From Podospora pseudocomata (Eukaryota > Ascomycota > Sordariomycetes > Sordariales > Podosporaceae): a DNA stretch of 64,000 nt. The notes under the pieces are model-generated. The model had not been told where the DNA came from and searched no databases. It saw nothing but the letters and a program-made list of their open reading frames with translations. Shown piece by piece: positions 24,348 to 35,316 of this stretch (within the stretch, counting starts at the first letter, position 1; each line of letters starts with the position of its first letter). The position numbers and the translations under genes are program-made. The DNA lies in NCBI RefSeq assembly GCF_035222375.1, contig NC_085890.1:3534001-3598000 (forward strand). The letters run 5' to 3'.

Positions 24348-24832
24348 TGTGCTTGGTGGGATGTTTGCATGGGTTGGCGAGATGGTGGTGATTGGTGAGA
24401 GAGAGGAATTTGGGAGGTTTGACGGGTCAGGTTGTGGGGAGGGGTGTTTATGAAGACTTCTAAAAGACTTCAAAATTGGATGGATAAACATATGTGTTCG
24501 ACAAGCTGAGAGTCGAAGGCTGAAGATGAAGATCGGTGATGAGTCACTAGGGTGAGGGATGAGGCACGCTGATAGGTCAGAGCCTCAGCCCTGATATGAG
24601 GCTGGTTTGAATGTCTTGTCCATCTGGGAATGCGATGCGATACGACGACATCAATCCAAACAGCCACCAAGAGAGATGATGTTCAATTCTTGATAGTGCA
24701 GGTCAAGCTTTATTTTCATGTTCTAGTCTTTCTTATAGTCACAACTATTCGTCTGGGCCGCTACCTACCAAGGTACCTTCTGTCGATTAAGCCTGTCTAG
24801 CGTATATTGCTGCGAATATGATGGTTCACTGT
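24348..24832. other. Upstream flank of DUF4291 gene
   Basis: About 490 bases between the DUF4291 start and the 3' end of the large uncharacterised gene. Contains the motif AAGGTACCTT at 24769-24778, which recurs in other gene-free stretches of the window. No coding signal. Confidence 0.4.
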
Positions 24833-27654
24833 CTATGCAAGACCCTCGGCGCTTTCAATTGCCTGTACCGCTGGACGACCGCGTAAGGCCAATGGAGTTG
24901 TTTTAGCAGGACTCTTGACCCTATTCACGATAAAGTATTGCTCGTCTTCTCCACTAAAGCTGGGGCGAGCTCGTTCTGCCTCCCGGATTGACTCGGCGTG
25001 TTCTATACCACATTCCAAACAGCTTTGTCCTGAAGCAACAAGAGGAATGCCGGACGACAATGCCATTGCCGCATTGAATTTGAAAGCGGAATCCAAAACG
25101 TGAGACGTACGGATGAGAAATGGCGACTCTAGCTTCAATCGCTTCCGGGGCGGTGATGTTGAAGAAGAAGGCCCGAGCCGATCACCACTCATGTCCATGT
25201 CCGAGTTCTCAGCATCTGAAACAAAATCGGAGTCTTCGTCCGAGCAGGAATCCACCGTTTCACCCTCATCGCTGATGTTGTCCGTGTCTGTGTCGTAATT
25301 CGGCTCTCCCCAGCGTCCGAGTAGTTCCCCAAAGCCATGTACCTCGACGGAAGTCCCCCGAGGCACCAGCGCTTTGCCGGCGGGTGGATGAGCGCAAGCA
25401 GGAATCTCGACCGAGCGATACAACTGTCGGAGTGTATTGCTAGGGTCAATCATTCGCGAGTGTTCCTCAGACGCGACCCTCAGCAGAAGCAATTTTTTGA
25501 CCTCGTTCACCGGCACAAGGATCCAATCCCATTTCTCCTCAGATTTGTCCGTCTCTAAGGACAACGCAGCTCCTGCCTCATACACCTCGGGCGGCAACCG
25601 CGAGTTAAATTCGGACACGTCTTCAGTCCTCGGTGCTTCAAAAACACACATGTCACCCGCCATCCTCCTGAAAACATGCTGGCCGTCAACCTCCCCGCTG
25701 TCCAGCGCAAGCTGGCCCTGCACGACCTCGAACCGGAAAGACCGCCTACAACTCAGGGGCTCGGAGATATCCAGCCACGGAGCGATGACGGCAAGAGAGC
25801 CATACTGAACAGCAACGATGCTCGGTGTATCGGCAACAAACCATGGGCCACGGGAGTTCTTCTCCTGCCCCCGGAGGAGGTCCTGGGAGCTAACGCCAAG
25901 AAAGACACGCAGCGCTGTGTCAAACATAGTAGACCACTGGATGGTACCTCGCGACGTATTGGTAAGAGTGTCAGACCCCCTTCGGGTGATGGCGTTCCTC
26001 AAAATTTCCCAGCCGCCGAGGTCCCCCCGGAGATTATCTCCCAGTGATGTGGCTCCGCAGGCATCAGGTGCCCCAAACGCATCCGCGATGCCATGGGAAA
26101 AGTAGAACATGACCTCACTAACGGCCATGTATGCCAAGCAGTTCTCGTCGTAACGAAGATGTTTGCTTTCATCACTAGGCCGTTTGAATGACCTTTCCGC
26201 GCAACAATATGGGCATTCACACAGCTTCGCAAGATCGTCAACCAGGTCTCGTAGGATGGGAAAAAACACGAGAATATCGTTGATCAGATCCTCAGTCTTC
26301 TGATCCGATGAACCCCACAACTTTTGGGGGTCAGTCGAGTCATTCTCTTCGACATCTTTTGCTGAGAAGACGACAGAATGCTGTTTCGGCTGGTCGCTGC
26401 ACATGTTCAGAAGCGAAGGACTCCGGCCTAGCAAATCTCCGACTTTCAGGCGTGAGAGTTGTCCTTTGTGGCGCTGAATAGCTCAAGGCTGAATGAAGGG
26501 CATCTAAAACGAGGAATGTGGTCTTTCACAACCGGCAGCCCCAAAAACCATGTCAAAAGTTCTCGCGCGGCCACCCAGGTAATGTTCTTGATTTTTTTCT
26601 CTTGTTTCGGGTAACGATGCGGCCACTCGTAAAGAGGCTGGCGAACAAAGACTCCTCCGCGGGGGGATGCAAAGCTGGAATAGTCGTTTTTGAATAATAG
26701 ATGTAGGCTGCCTGCGATGCTCTCAAACACGCGGATGCTGTGGTCGCGAGGGTCCTTCTCGTCTCGATCTCTCTCGAAGAACGAGCACTTTTTTGGTTCC
26801 TCCGCGCAAAATACGGCCACACGACATTCCACAGTTCCCTCCTCCGGACCCAGTACACGGTCATAGACGATCCTGCCACTGACAACAACACGGAGGCGTC
26901 CTGCATAGTGCCACGACAACCACAAAACAAGGTTGGTCAAGATATGCTTGCTCTGAATGATAATTTCCCGTGAAGACAACCGGGAGATCTTGGAAAGAAG
27001 GATAGCAAGCTGATACTCGTCGAGGTCATGGCCCTCGGTACAAGCCCAGTCAAATTCGTCGGGGAGACGCGGGCATTCATTATCGTTGCCGAGCAGCCCT
27101 GCGTTACCAACGTGAAGCCACGTGGATTCGACCACCTTACTGACGACGGGGTCTAATCGGAGCTTCTCCGGCATCGAGTTGATCTTGTATTGCCTAGGCG
27201 GCACCTCACCGCCCTTTTGTGCGCTGAGGATCAGAAAGAAAGAGAGGAAAGACTTGATATAGCGTTGGTCATGGTACCGGAATAGGCAGCAGATGGTGGA
27301 CGAGATCCACTGTTGCAAAGGATCGCTGGCGAGGTATTTTCCCATGGATCCGAACGGCTGCACAGCAAAGGGCACTACCGTCGACTGCCGACGGGTCGTG
27401 GTAACCGCACTGAAGAATCTCAGAACCCTCTCATCGCGGTTGGGCATCGCCAGCGCCTGGGTTTTGGCAAGAAAGAAACGAAGTTCATCTTCCTCAACCC
27501 CCTCTCTCCCTAGCCAACGGCCCAGCTCCCGGGCAATCAATGCCACGGTTCCTGTTCCTTCGGTCAGTCTGCCAAGTACAGCGAGGAGATCAATAGTGCG
27601 AGTGGAAAGATCCATCGCCTTCGCGACTAACTCCATGTTGTTTGAATTCGACAT
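24833..27654 (-). CDS. Large uncharacterised protein with one apparent frameshift
   Basis: Two long frames lie end to end: 27654-26446 (402 residues, starting MSNSNNMELVAKAMDLSTRT) and 26434-24833 (about 530 residues). Near 26.45 kb the first frame ends in FSATKDNSHA, while the next frame reads GQLSRLKVGDLLGRSPSLL without a plausible intron between them. A one-base shift would make them one protein of roughly 940 residues. The first half has conserved-looking helical and aromatic segments (YHDQRYIKSFLSFFLILSAQ, ELLTWFLGLPVVKDHI). The second half has a Cys-rich spot (CECPYCCAE), an acidic Ser/Asp region around 25.2 kb followed by PPRKRLKLE, and a C-terminal CLECGIEH. I recognise no named domain. 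It could be a real gene with a sequencing error, or a recent pseudogene. Confidence 0.6.
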
Positions 27655-28416
27655 GGTGGAAGCTTATGGGCAGATAGCGTGTGTTGAACGCAAGAGGTGA
27701 GCTCTTTTTTGCTGGTATCGGGGATTTCAGGTCCGGGGGGGGAAGGGAGGGGGAAAGGAGCAATCGGGAGATGATGGGAGAAAGAGAGGGGAGCAGAGGC
27801 AAAAAGAGAAATGGAGGAGAACGACCGGTGAGCGCAGAATGCAGTCTTAGCGATGCCGTTAGGCATTCTTGGGCTATGCCATGCAATATTGGCTGTGTGC
27901 TTGACAGCCTGCATGAGAATGTGCGCTGGCAGATGAATTGAAGTTGCACAAATGCCTGATAGGCTAGGTTCAAGAGCAGGCTGGAAAAGATCAAGCCAAC
28001 ATTATAGCTACTTACACATGAGCTGGGCAGCCACAGCCAGACGTTAAAGCGGCAGGATATCACGTGGTGTAAACACCGTCAAAATTGACATCTCAAAGCC
28101 AAGCTACAAGCTACACGCCGGTGGCTTAAAGAATCAGGTAGGTAAGAGTGTCCAAGCTGAACTACCCGGCAGTCTGCACAACAAACAGTCAGAAGCCTGA
28201 TAAGCAGTTTCACAAAGGTGATATTGCAATTCTTGTGCCTAAGCTCTATTAAACCCAATAGTCACTGTGCTCGGACTATTCCAAGTCCCTTCCAGGTTTA
28301 TAAGAATTAACTTGAGTAATTGCTTCTCAAAGCTTACACCTATTTATCTACATAGGTACCTAGGTAAGGTAGTTGTATAACAATGACTATGTGTTGCCTC
28401 GCTAGCATCACCACAA
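27655..28416. other. Gene-free, AT-richer stretch
   Basis: About 760 bases. The left end is G/A-rich and probably the leader of the large uncharacterised gene. Around 28.3-28.4 kb it contains AGGTACCTAGGTAAGGTAG, a palindrome-rich motif also scattered elsewhere in the window. No coding signal. Confidence 0.4.
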
Positions 28417-28938
28417 TCACCTCCTATCCCCATTCTTTCCGAAGCCTTCAGTCGCCAAAATACCGATAGCTCTTATGATCTTGTTCTTCTTCTTGAATTC
28501 GACAAGTTCGTTCTTGTTGAGGCGGGCCCATGTGGAACAGGGCACATTGACTGGCGTCTCGACTGCCGACGAAGGCCTCTCCGGTAATAATCCTCAAACC
28601 AAAACAGCTTCTGTACCATTTTCGGCTGCATGCCACGACCAGCCCACGTCAGAGCCCAAGTGCCCTTGTCAGAGCGTGGGAACCAAATCGTTGCTGCCCC
28701 AATATCATAGCAAAAGTCGTCGAATGGCTGAGGCATAGACTCCCGATGAGCCAGATATCTCTCCCAGTCCACCTTCCCGTCGGCTATTCCCTTTGAGCTG
28801 CGTTTGCAAAAGTTTGAAAATGTCGTCGTATTCGTCGTTGAATCGATCCCATCTTCTATCCCAGTACGAGAGGATTGATTGCTTGACGTGGTCGTCGAGA
28901 GCGCGCGAGTTTATTTTGGCAACTCCTGGGCTGGCCAT
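28417..28938 (-). pseudogene. Small damaged gene of unknown function
   Basis: Starting at MASPGVAKINSRALDDHVKQ (28938), a plausible protein reads in three successive frames: SYWDRRWDRFNDEYDDIFKL, then VDWERYLAHRESMPQPFDDF with IGAATIWFPRSDKGTWALTW, and finally TPVNVPCSTWARLNKNELVE ending FGKNGDRR at 28417. Two one-base shifts are needed, one near 28.78 kb and one near 28.57 kb. Composition in each part is protein-like and the other frames are not, so I read it as one gene of about 170 residues that is broken or contains sequence errors. No known domain. Confidence 0.45.
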
Positions 28939-30018
28939 TGTGCAATCGATAGCTTTTCCCCAGTCGTCTTATACAGCATAGATTAGGAGCCATAGATTGA
29001 TGTGTCGGCGGCAGGGAGGTGGTGACTTTTGTTGTTGCAGCGATTTCAGGGGCGCCGTTACACGGTCTTGCTCACGTTTGTGGTCTTTGCAGGTGGTAAA
29101 CCGCTGTATTGTACCGATAGACAGGTATTTGACTGCGCGGCACACGACGAAGTCGAAGATAGGTGTTTCGCGCTTGGTAGAAAACTGGAGGTTTTGTGGT
29201 CAAAAATAGTTAGAATAGAGTATGGTTGCTGAATGGGTAATAGTTGTCTGCAATGGCCAAGAGGGCCTTATGTGTGGGAGTGTGTAGGTATTCTCGTTCT
29301 GCAGTTTTTGTCATTACTTTCTTGACTTTGAAACATGGATAGATGCGATGTGCTACCGTGTGACATAATGCCAGGTCATTTCAGTACTTCATGATACGTT
29401 AAAGTTTTGACATGTCCTTGCGAGATCAGTTGAAACTGGCAGACCTCTGCCTCCTCTTATCCTATGTGAGTGGCTCAACTTCCGTGGGTCCCGTGCATCC
29501 GTCTATCTGGGAGCTCGTTATGAACCCAATGTTGCTTAGTTCCCTCATCGAGGTATAATTTGGGAAGCAAGACTATTGAAAAAGGCAACACAGGCTCAAT
29601 TAGCGGTGATGCTAAACCCTGAACTCTGGTGCATTTCTGTCTCCCGGATACAAAATAATGTTAAGCTTAACCATGACACAAGGAAAATGCCAAAACCAAC
29701 AGCACCACCCGCAAGATCCAGTTCGCTTCAGTGCGCTTTAGTCGAAAACAGAACGAAAATCAACCCTTCTAGTTCCCATATTGACACCATAGCCCGAAGT
29801 CGTCGGTGACACTTTCTCGCAGGAGCTCAATGTGGCTGGAGTGTGGAAGCTATGTCTCTGTGTCTTGGGTAACGTCCTCAAACCAAAATAGGCGGGGCAT
29901 AAGGGGTTTGGGTTGTATAATCGTAGCCAGGTGCCGCTTCACGATAAAGACTAGGGTAAGTTGTCCTGTGATGATAAATGCTGTTGGTGTGGCCCAAAAA
30001 TCTCCCAAATCGTCGATC
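28939..30018. other. Gene-free stretch
   Basis: About 1.1 kb with only short unrelated frames on both strands and no recognisable motif. Slightly AT-richer than the flanking core genes. Confidence 0.4.
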
Positions 30019-30534
30019 CTAGTAGCTCATGATGGCGTCTTTGACCAGAAGTTCGTAGCTTGGTAGTTCAATCTTCTTCAGGTCGTTGACCATTGTGTTT
30101 TCAAGGACGTCGTTCCAGGCCTGCTGCACTTGATTGATGTATTTGTCGAGATGGTCAGAACACAGGAGCGGAATGACAATCGTGTAGCTTAAACGGAACC
30201 GACATGGATGGAAGCCGCATGGCTGTGCAATAACCTCAAAGGAACAGGTTTCTGTTTCACAGTTGTGGACTATGACTGGCTGAGCGGAGTGGCAAGAATC
30301 AGGGTCCTGGATTGTGCCTCTATAATCGAACCAATCTACCACGCACATGTTGTTGAACTGATGTCCGATAGACCAAAGGCGCGAGATGACAAGTTGGGTA
30401 GGATTGATAGACTCAAAACTCTTCCTTTTGTTGATCGTTGCAATGATAATGGGAAAGGATGTAGCTTCATGGAGAGCCTCGAGGAGACTCAATTGGGTGC
30501 GAAAAATACCCAAACGGCCCAGGCCTGAACTCAC
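30019..30534 (-). CDS. Doubtful hypothetical protein, 5' end unresolved
   Basis: An open frame of about 171 codons (plus about 29 open codons upstream without an ATG) ends at 30019. Segments such as FPIIIATINKRKSFESINPT, FNNMCVVDWFDYRG and PCRFRLSYTIVIPLLCSDHL have protein-like composition. There is no in-frame ATG at the 5' end, so either an upstream exon is missing from my reading or this is a remnant. No family recognised. Confidence 0.3.
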   Translation of the reverse strand: MSSGLGRLGIFRTQLSLLEALHEATSFPIIIATINKRKSFESINPTQLVISRLWSIGHQFNNMCVVDWFDYRGTIQDPDSCHSAQPVIVHNCETETCSFEVIAQPCGFHPCRFRLSYTIVIPLLCSDHLDKYINQVQQAWNDVLENTMVNDLKKIELPSYELLVKDAIMSY

Positions 30535-31902
30535 TACTCCCGGCTCACCGAGGAAAGGGCTAGTTAGAGGCGGGGTGTGCCAGTAGTTCCTGCCTCAACC
30601 AACCAGTGGCTCCACATTGAAGCCCTCCAGGGGAAAAGAGCCCTCTATAACCGGCTCAGAGGGAAAGAATAGCTGGTGAACTTGCTCTGCACAACTTCGA
30701 CCTGGCTCAGCTGCTCGCCATTTTCGAGCTTCATGATGACAGGTTACACAGGCTGGTAGTTTGATACGTAGTACAATATAAATATTTCAGAGAAGTCTGT
30801 GTCCCAAAGTCAACTCTTATCATACTGGGCCGGATGTTCATGTTAAAGGTGGTTGAGATGGAATAGGGGTTCAAGGGCTGCACAGCCACACTCAAGCCAC
30901 ACATGGGACGAGCCACAAGCTGATGCAGAAATGGCCCCACCTTCTCCAACAACACACCCCTTCTGAATGGGAATTATTCTCTCTCCAATATTGCCATGAA
31001 CCCTTGCGGCCTTGCTGCAGGCACAAGTTGACACCCGACCCCCTGAAATGTTTTAATTTACGCATTGCTGGTTCGGAGGATGGTGTTGAATGGCATGGCT
31101 GCCAAGGCAGAGAGCAGCATGAAAGTGGATGAGGTCATCGAAGGCACGTTCACCAATACGACCCTGTGTTCTTGCCGGCAAGGGAACTGCCGGCAACCGG
31201 GCCAAGGCACGGCCACACTCGACATGTTGTTGCTAGGATCGAGATTTGGACCATGGAAAGCGGTTCTTGACGAATTCCCATTTGCTGCTGCCCGCGGCCG
31301 ATGATGTCGTTGCCTCTGGAGCGTTGCTTTCCACTCCAACAGCTGTCAACCTGCTGGAGCCCCGTTGCACAAACCGCGTTTGCTGACCACCAAGCTTGAC
31401 CTTGCACCGTGTCCTGGATCTTCACACCTCCAGGCCGTTTTGGACGCCTCCACGCCTCTAGTGTAGAGTGCCGAGAAACATGGGCAAAAGGAATGGAAAA
31501 CAATGAAAGCGTAAGAGGGGTTGTTATTTTGCATTTCCTGATTCTTAGTCGTATTTCCGGGCACATTAAAGTAAAGCCCACCCTCTCGTCTTCCCCATGC
31601 ACCCTCCACAGACTCGAGTTGTGAGCCGCTATGCTTCCCTCTTCCTCACCATTTTCTCGCCCCATTATATCACTGGAAGAACACTTCCAGGAATAGCACA
31701 CATTCGGCTTCCCGTGCTGTGACCTCATTGCTTGCGTGTGGCTGGTGGCCTTTCCTACCCTCCAAACCTGCTAGGTCAAAGTGGCAACACTGGCACCCTT
31801 CCTTATCGTTTTGGGCCAGAGGTCGGCGGCGATCGTCATCAGTGGCTTTGCAGCAGGACGCAGGACGACGCAACACGACACTGCAGGACGGCTGTTGTCA
31901 CC
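30535..31902. other. Gene-free stretch and promoter of the kelch gene
   Basis: About 1.4 kb. Frames on both strands near 31.1-31.9 kb overlap one another and show no conserved features. The right end should contain the promoter and leader of the kelch gene. Confidence 0.4.
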
Positions 31903-34860
31903 ATGGCCGTCGGCCAACTACCGAAGAGCTCTTCGGACCCTGAAATATCCTCGACCCGCCCCGCCAGGCCCAAGTTCCACCACAGATGCACCAATGATCG
32001 AATTCGCGAAGGCTCAGGAACGCCGCCGTTATTCTTCTCCATGACGGGAAAGATTCGAAAAGATCGCAAGTCGGTGTTTAGGGAGGTTGGCTTGGACACG
32101 GAGGAGCCCAGCGGTCCCTATTTCAGCGAGCACGAGTTTGGAGAAATCACGGGACTCGCCTCACCAACAAGCACACATCGACCAGACACCGCGCAGGGAA
32201 ATACGAGTGACGATGGGAAGGACGATACTGAACAGCGGCAACCACGAGACGAGCTAGACGAAGCCGAGTCACCAACATCACCATCACAGAAGCCGTGGTA
32301 CTCGAGGTTGACGCCCGGTCGACGGCCGAGAGTGAGGACAGCATCAAGTGCGCCGCCTCCCAGCGTTTCTAGCTTCACACGACTTTCCACGATTGCACTG
32401 CTTATTGCTGTGGTAATTCCTGCGTTTAGTTATTACAAGGGTGCTGAGGAGGTTGCGCCGCTTGCTGGTGCCGACGCCGGCGTGATCTACTATCGAGATA
32501 TGAAGCCCGGGCCGATACTCGAGACGAGGGCTGACAGCCCAACCAAAGCGTGCAAGCGATGGGCTCATCAGAGTGAGTTGGCCGGCTGCCTACTTTGTGT
32601 CACAACTTGACAACGCTGACTTTTGAAACAAGCCGCCCAGCTGAACGGGACTCTGTACATCTACGGCGGCCAGGCATCGAATACGCCCGACCAGACGTAT
32701 GACAACTGGAGTAAGCACCTGTCACTTATCGTACCTTTACCTGTTCCTTGCTCACCTCTCTGCAGACAACAACCTCCTCGTCCTCGACCTGACCCGCAGC
32801 TGGGACATCACCTCCCCCTCCCTCCGCGGCCTCCCCCAGCCCTCCGGTCCCCCCGCAGTATCCCTAGGCTACCTCTGGAACGACTACAACAACCTCTACC
32901 TCTACGGCGGGCAATTCTCAGACAAACCGGTCGCAGACGTCCCTCCGCTTTCCATCTGGCGCTACTCGATCAAGTCCCAGTCCTGGGACGAGTTCAAAAA
33001 CCCAAAGACAACCGCGGGGAATTATTCCACCGACGCTGGCATCCCCCTTGAGCGCGCCGCCGAAGGAGCTGGTATCTCTGTGCCTGAGTTGGGGTTGAGT
33101 TGGTATTTTGGTGGACATCTAGACAGCCACACCACACCTGGATGGTCGATACATGTGCCGAGGTTGTACCTGAAGAGTTTGTTGGAGTTTACCCACCCGG
33201 GATATGTGAATGACGGGTTGAAGATTGATGGGGCGGGGAGTGAGGGTGCGTTTAGGAATATTACCGAGGGAGGGTTGCAGGTGCAGGATGCCTTCTCGGA
33301 ACGGGGAGATGCGGCGCTGGTGTTTGTGCCAGGCTGGGGAGAGAGGGGGATATTGATTGGTTTGGCGGGAGGGAGAGTGGGAGGGGACCTGATTGATGAT
33401 TTGAGGACGCTGGATGTTTTTGACATCGAGACGTCGGAGTGGTATCATCAGGAGACGACTGGGGAGGCGCCGAGGGTGAGGGTGAATCTTTGTGCGGTCG
33501 TGGCGAGCGCGCCGGATGCGAGTAGCTTTCAGATCTATGTGTATGGTGGTCAAGATCTTGAGGTGAGGCTTCCCTTTTTCTGCAATCCGAAGAGGCAAAC
33601 ACTGACATCTGGCAGGAAACACAAACCCAGTACAACGACATGTACATCCTCTCCATCCCCGCCTTCACCTGGATCAAAGCCCCCTCGTTCTCCTCCTCCT
33701 CCACCGCGCCCAAAGCCCGCGCCGGCCACACCTGCAACCTCCGCGACGGCCAAATCATTGTTCTGGGAGGCTACACCGGCGCCTCCACCCCATGCGAATC
33801 CCCTGGCATCTGGGTCTTCAACGCCTCCTCCCTCACCTGGTCTTCCCGCTTCAACTCCCTCGATCACCCCCCGGACATCTCCCCCGAGAACTCCGTTTTA
33901 GGCGCCTCCTACGGGTACACCGTCCCCGATTCCGTAGCAGAAGTAATCGGCGGCTCCCCCTCCGGCGGCGCAACAGTCTCCCAACCCCTAGTCGGTAAAC
34001 CCACCGCCGGTCCCTTCGCCACCGGCAAACCCCCCATCTGGACACTCCCAGGTAGCACAGCAACCGTAACCGCCTGGGGCCCCGACGCAACCTCCACCGT
34101 CCCCCCCGGCTCCGACCCCCAATCTCCCGACAGCAACAACAGCAACAATAACAATGCCGAATCCCGAAAAGGAGGCCTCATCGCAGCAGGCGTCATCGCC
34201 GCGCTGGCCGGGCTAGCAGCCCTCTACCTAGGCTACTGCGCCTGGCTGTACCGCCGCCAGGTAAAAGCCTACCGCTCCCACCTCGCCGTCGCAAACCGCT
34301 ACTCCGGTCCGGCAGGAGCCTCAACCGGCACCTTTTCCGGCCTGGCGGCCTTCTTCGGCGGCGGGAGAAAAGGAAGCAAAAAGTCCAACAAGAGCGGCAG
34401 CAACCACGGAACGGTCGTCACGGAAAAAGAGCGGTACTACCCCTCCAATCGGATGTCTACTTCCACGACGGACTCACTTTTTGCGACGTCGTCCGGCGCG
34501 GGGGGGGTGGAGCCAAGAACAATGTTTGACGACGACGACGGCGCCCACCACGATCTTGGGGTGCCACAGCGGCCGGGGCAGTGGTGGAGAGATCAGGAGG
34601 GTGGTCAAGGGAGTAGCCAGACTGCGGTCAATACTACTGCTTCTGGACCTTCGGGGGCGTCACCTGGTCATCATATTCAGGACGAGGAGGTTGGGATGGG
34701 CAAAAAGGTTGAACGAAGGGGGAGTACGAGCGGGGAAAGCGCCAGTTCGACGGAGCGTTTGCTCGAGGGGCAGGAGCCGAGCTTCTTCAGCGTGGTGATG
34801 AAGCCGAGGAGGGCGTTGAGGGTGGTGAATGGGTTGGAGGGCGAGGTTACGAGCGCTTGA
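31903..34860 (+). CDS. Kelch-repeat membrane protein with two membrane segments
   Basis: Four exons, 31903-32572, 32633-32710, 32766-33562 and 33616-34860; 929 residues. I start at 31903 because CACCATGG is an ideal context; an in-frame Met at 32041 (MTGKIRKDRKSVFREVG) is an alternative. A basic, Pro/Ser-rich cytosolic part leads to a membrane segment at about 159-180 (RLSTIALLIAVVIPAFSYY). Kelch-type beta-propeller repeats follow: GTLYIYGGQAS, NDYNNLYLYGGQFS, ISVPELGLSWYFGGHLD, FQIYVYGGQDL and GQIIVLGGYTG, each with the GG-aromatic pattern. A second membrane segment lies at about 702-727 (GLIAAGVIAALAGLAALYLG), then a Ser/Gly-rich tail. Kelch ectodomain plus short tail suggests a cell-surface or organelle-membrane protein of polarity or wall function (inference). 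Confidence 0.88.
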
Positions 34861-35316
34861 GTTGGGTAAAAATGATTGGGTTTCTGTCGTTACTACTTTC
34901 TTGTTGGCGAAGTTTGGATACCCCCTTTTTTTCTGGATCGGATGGGAAGCGGTCATTTATGTACACGGGAAGAGAAATGATGATGACGAGGCAACGAGAA
35001 ATACATACGACTAGACTCTTCTTGATGTAAACGGAGAGCCTTCAAAGACACTGGACTCTTCAGATGCTGTGTTGTTACCAAAATGTATGTACATTAAACC
35101 GATATATTTCCGTGCGCCGCTTTGTCCCATATTCTGTGGCCGTATGCCTCTGATCCCGTTTCGGCAAGGGCAGTTGTGGTCCTAGTTAAACTCCTATGCA
35201 CAGATCCCATGTTTCCCTTGTTATGCATGTCCATCTGGACTTGTGCGCATTTTCAGCGCTGGTATAATTCGTCATCAACAGCTCAAATCACTCCTTTCAC
35301 CATCCCACAGAGCCCT
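34861..35316. other. Convergent 3' intergenic region
   Basis: About 460 bases between the converging kelch gene (+) and the helical-protein gene (-). Probably both 3' UTRs. Nothing else seen. Confidence 0.4.

Noticed and set aside
31150-31728. 192-codon open frame on the - strand
   Set aside because: Overlaps several equally long frames, no conserved features, lies in the kelch gene's upstream region.
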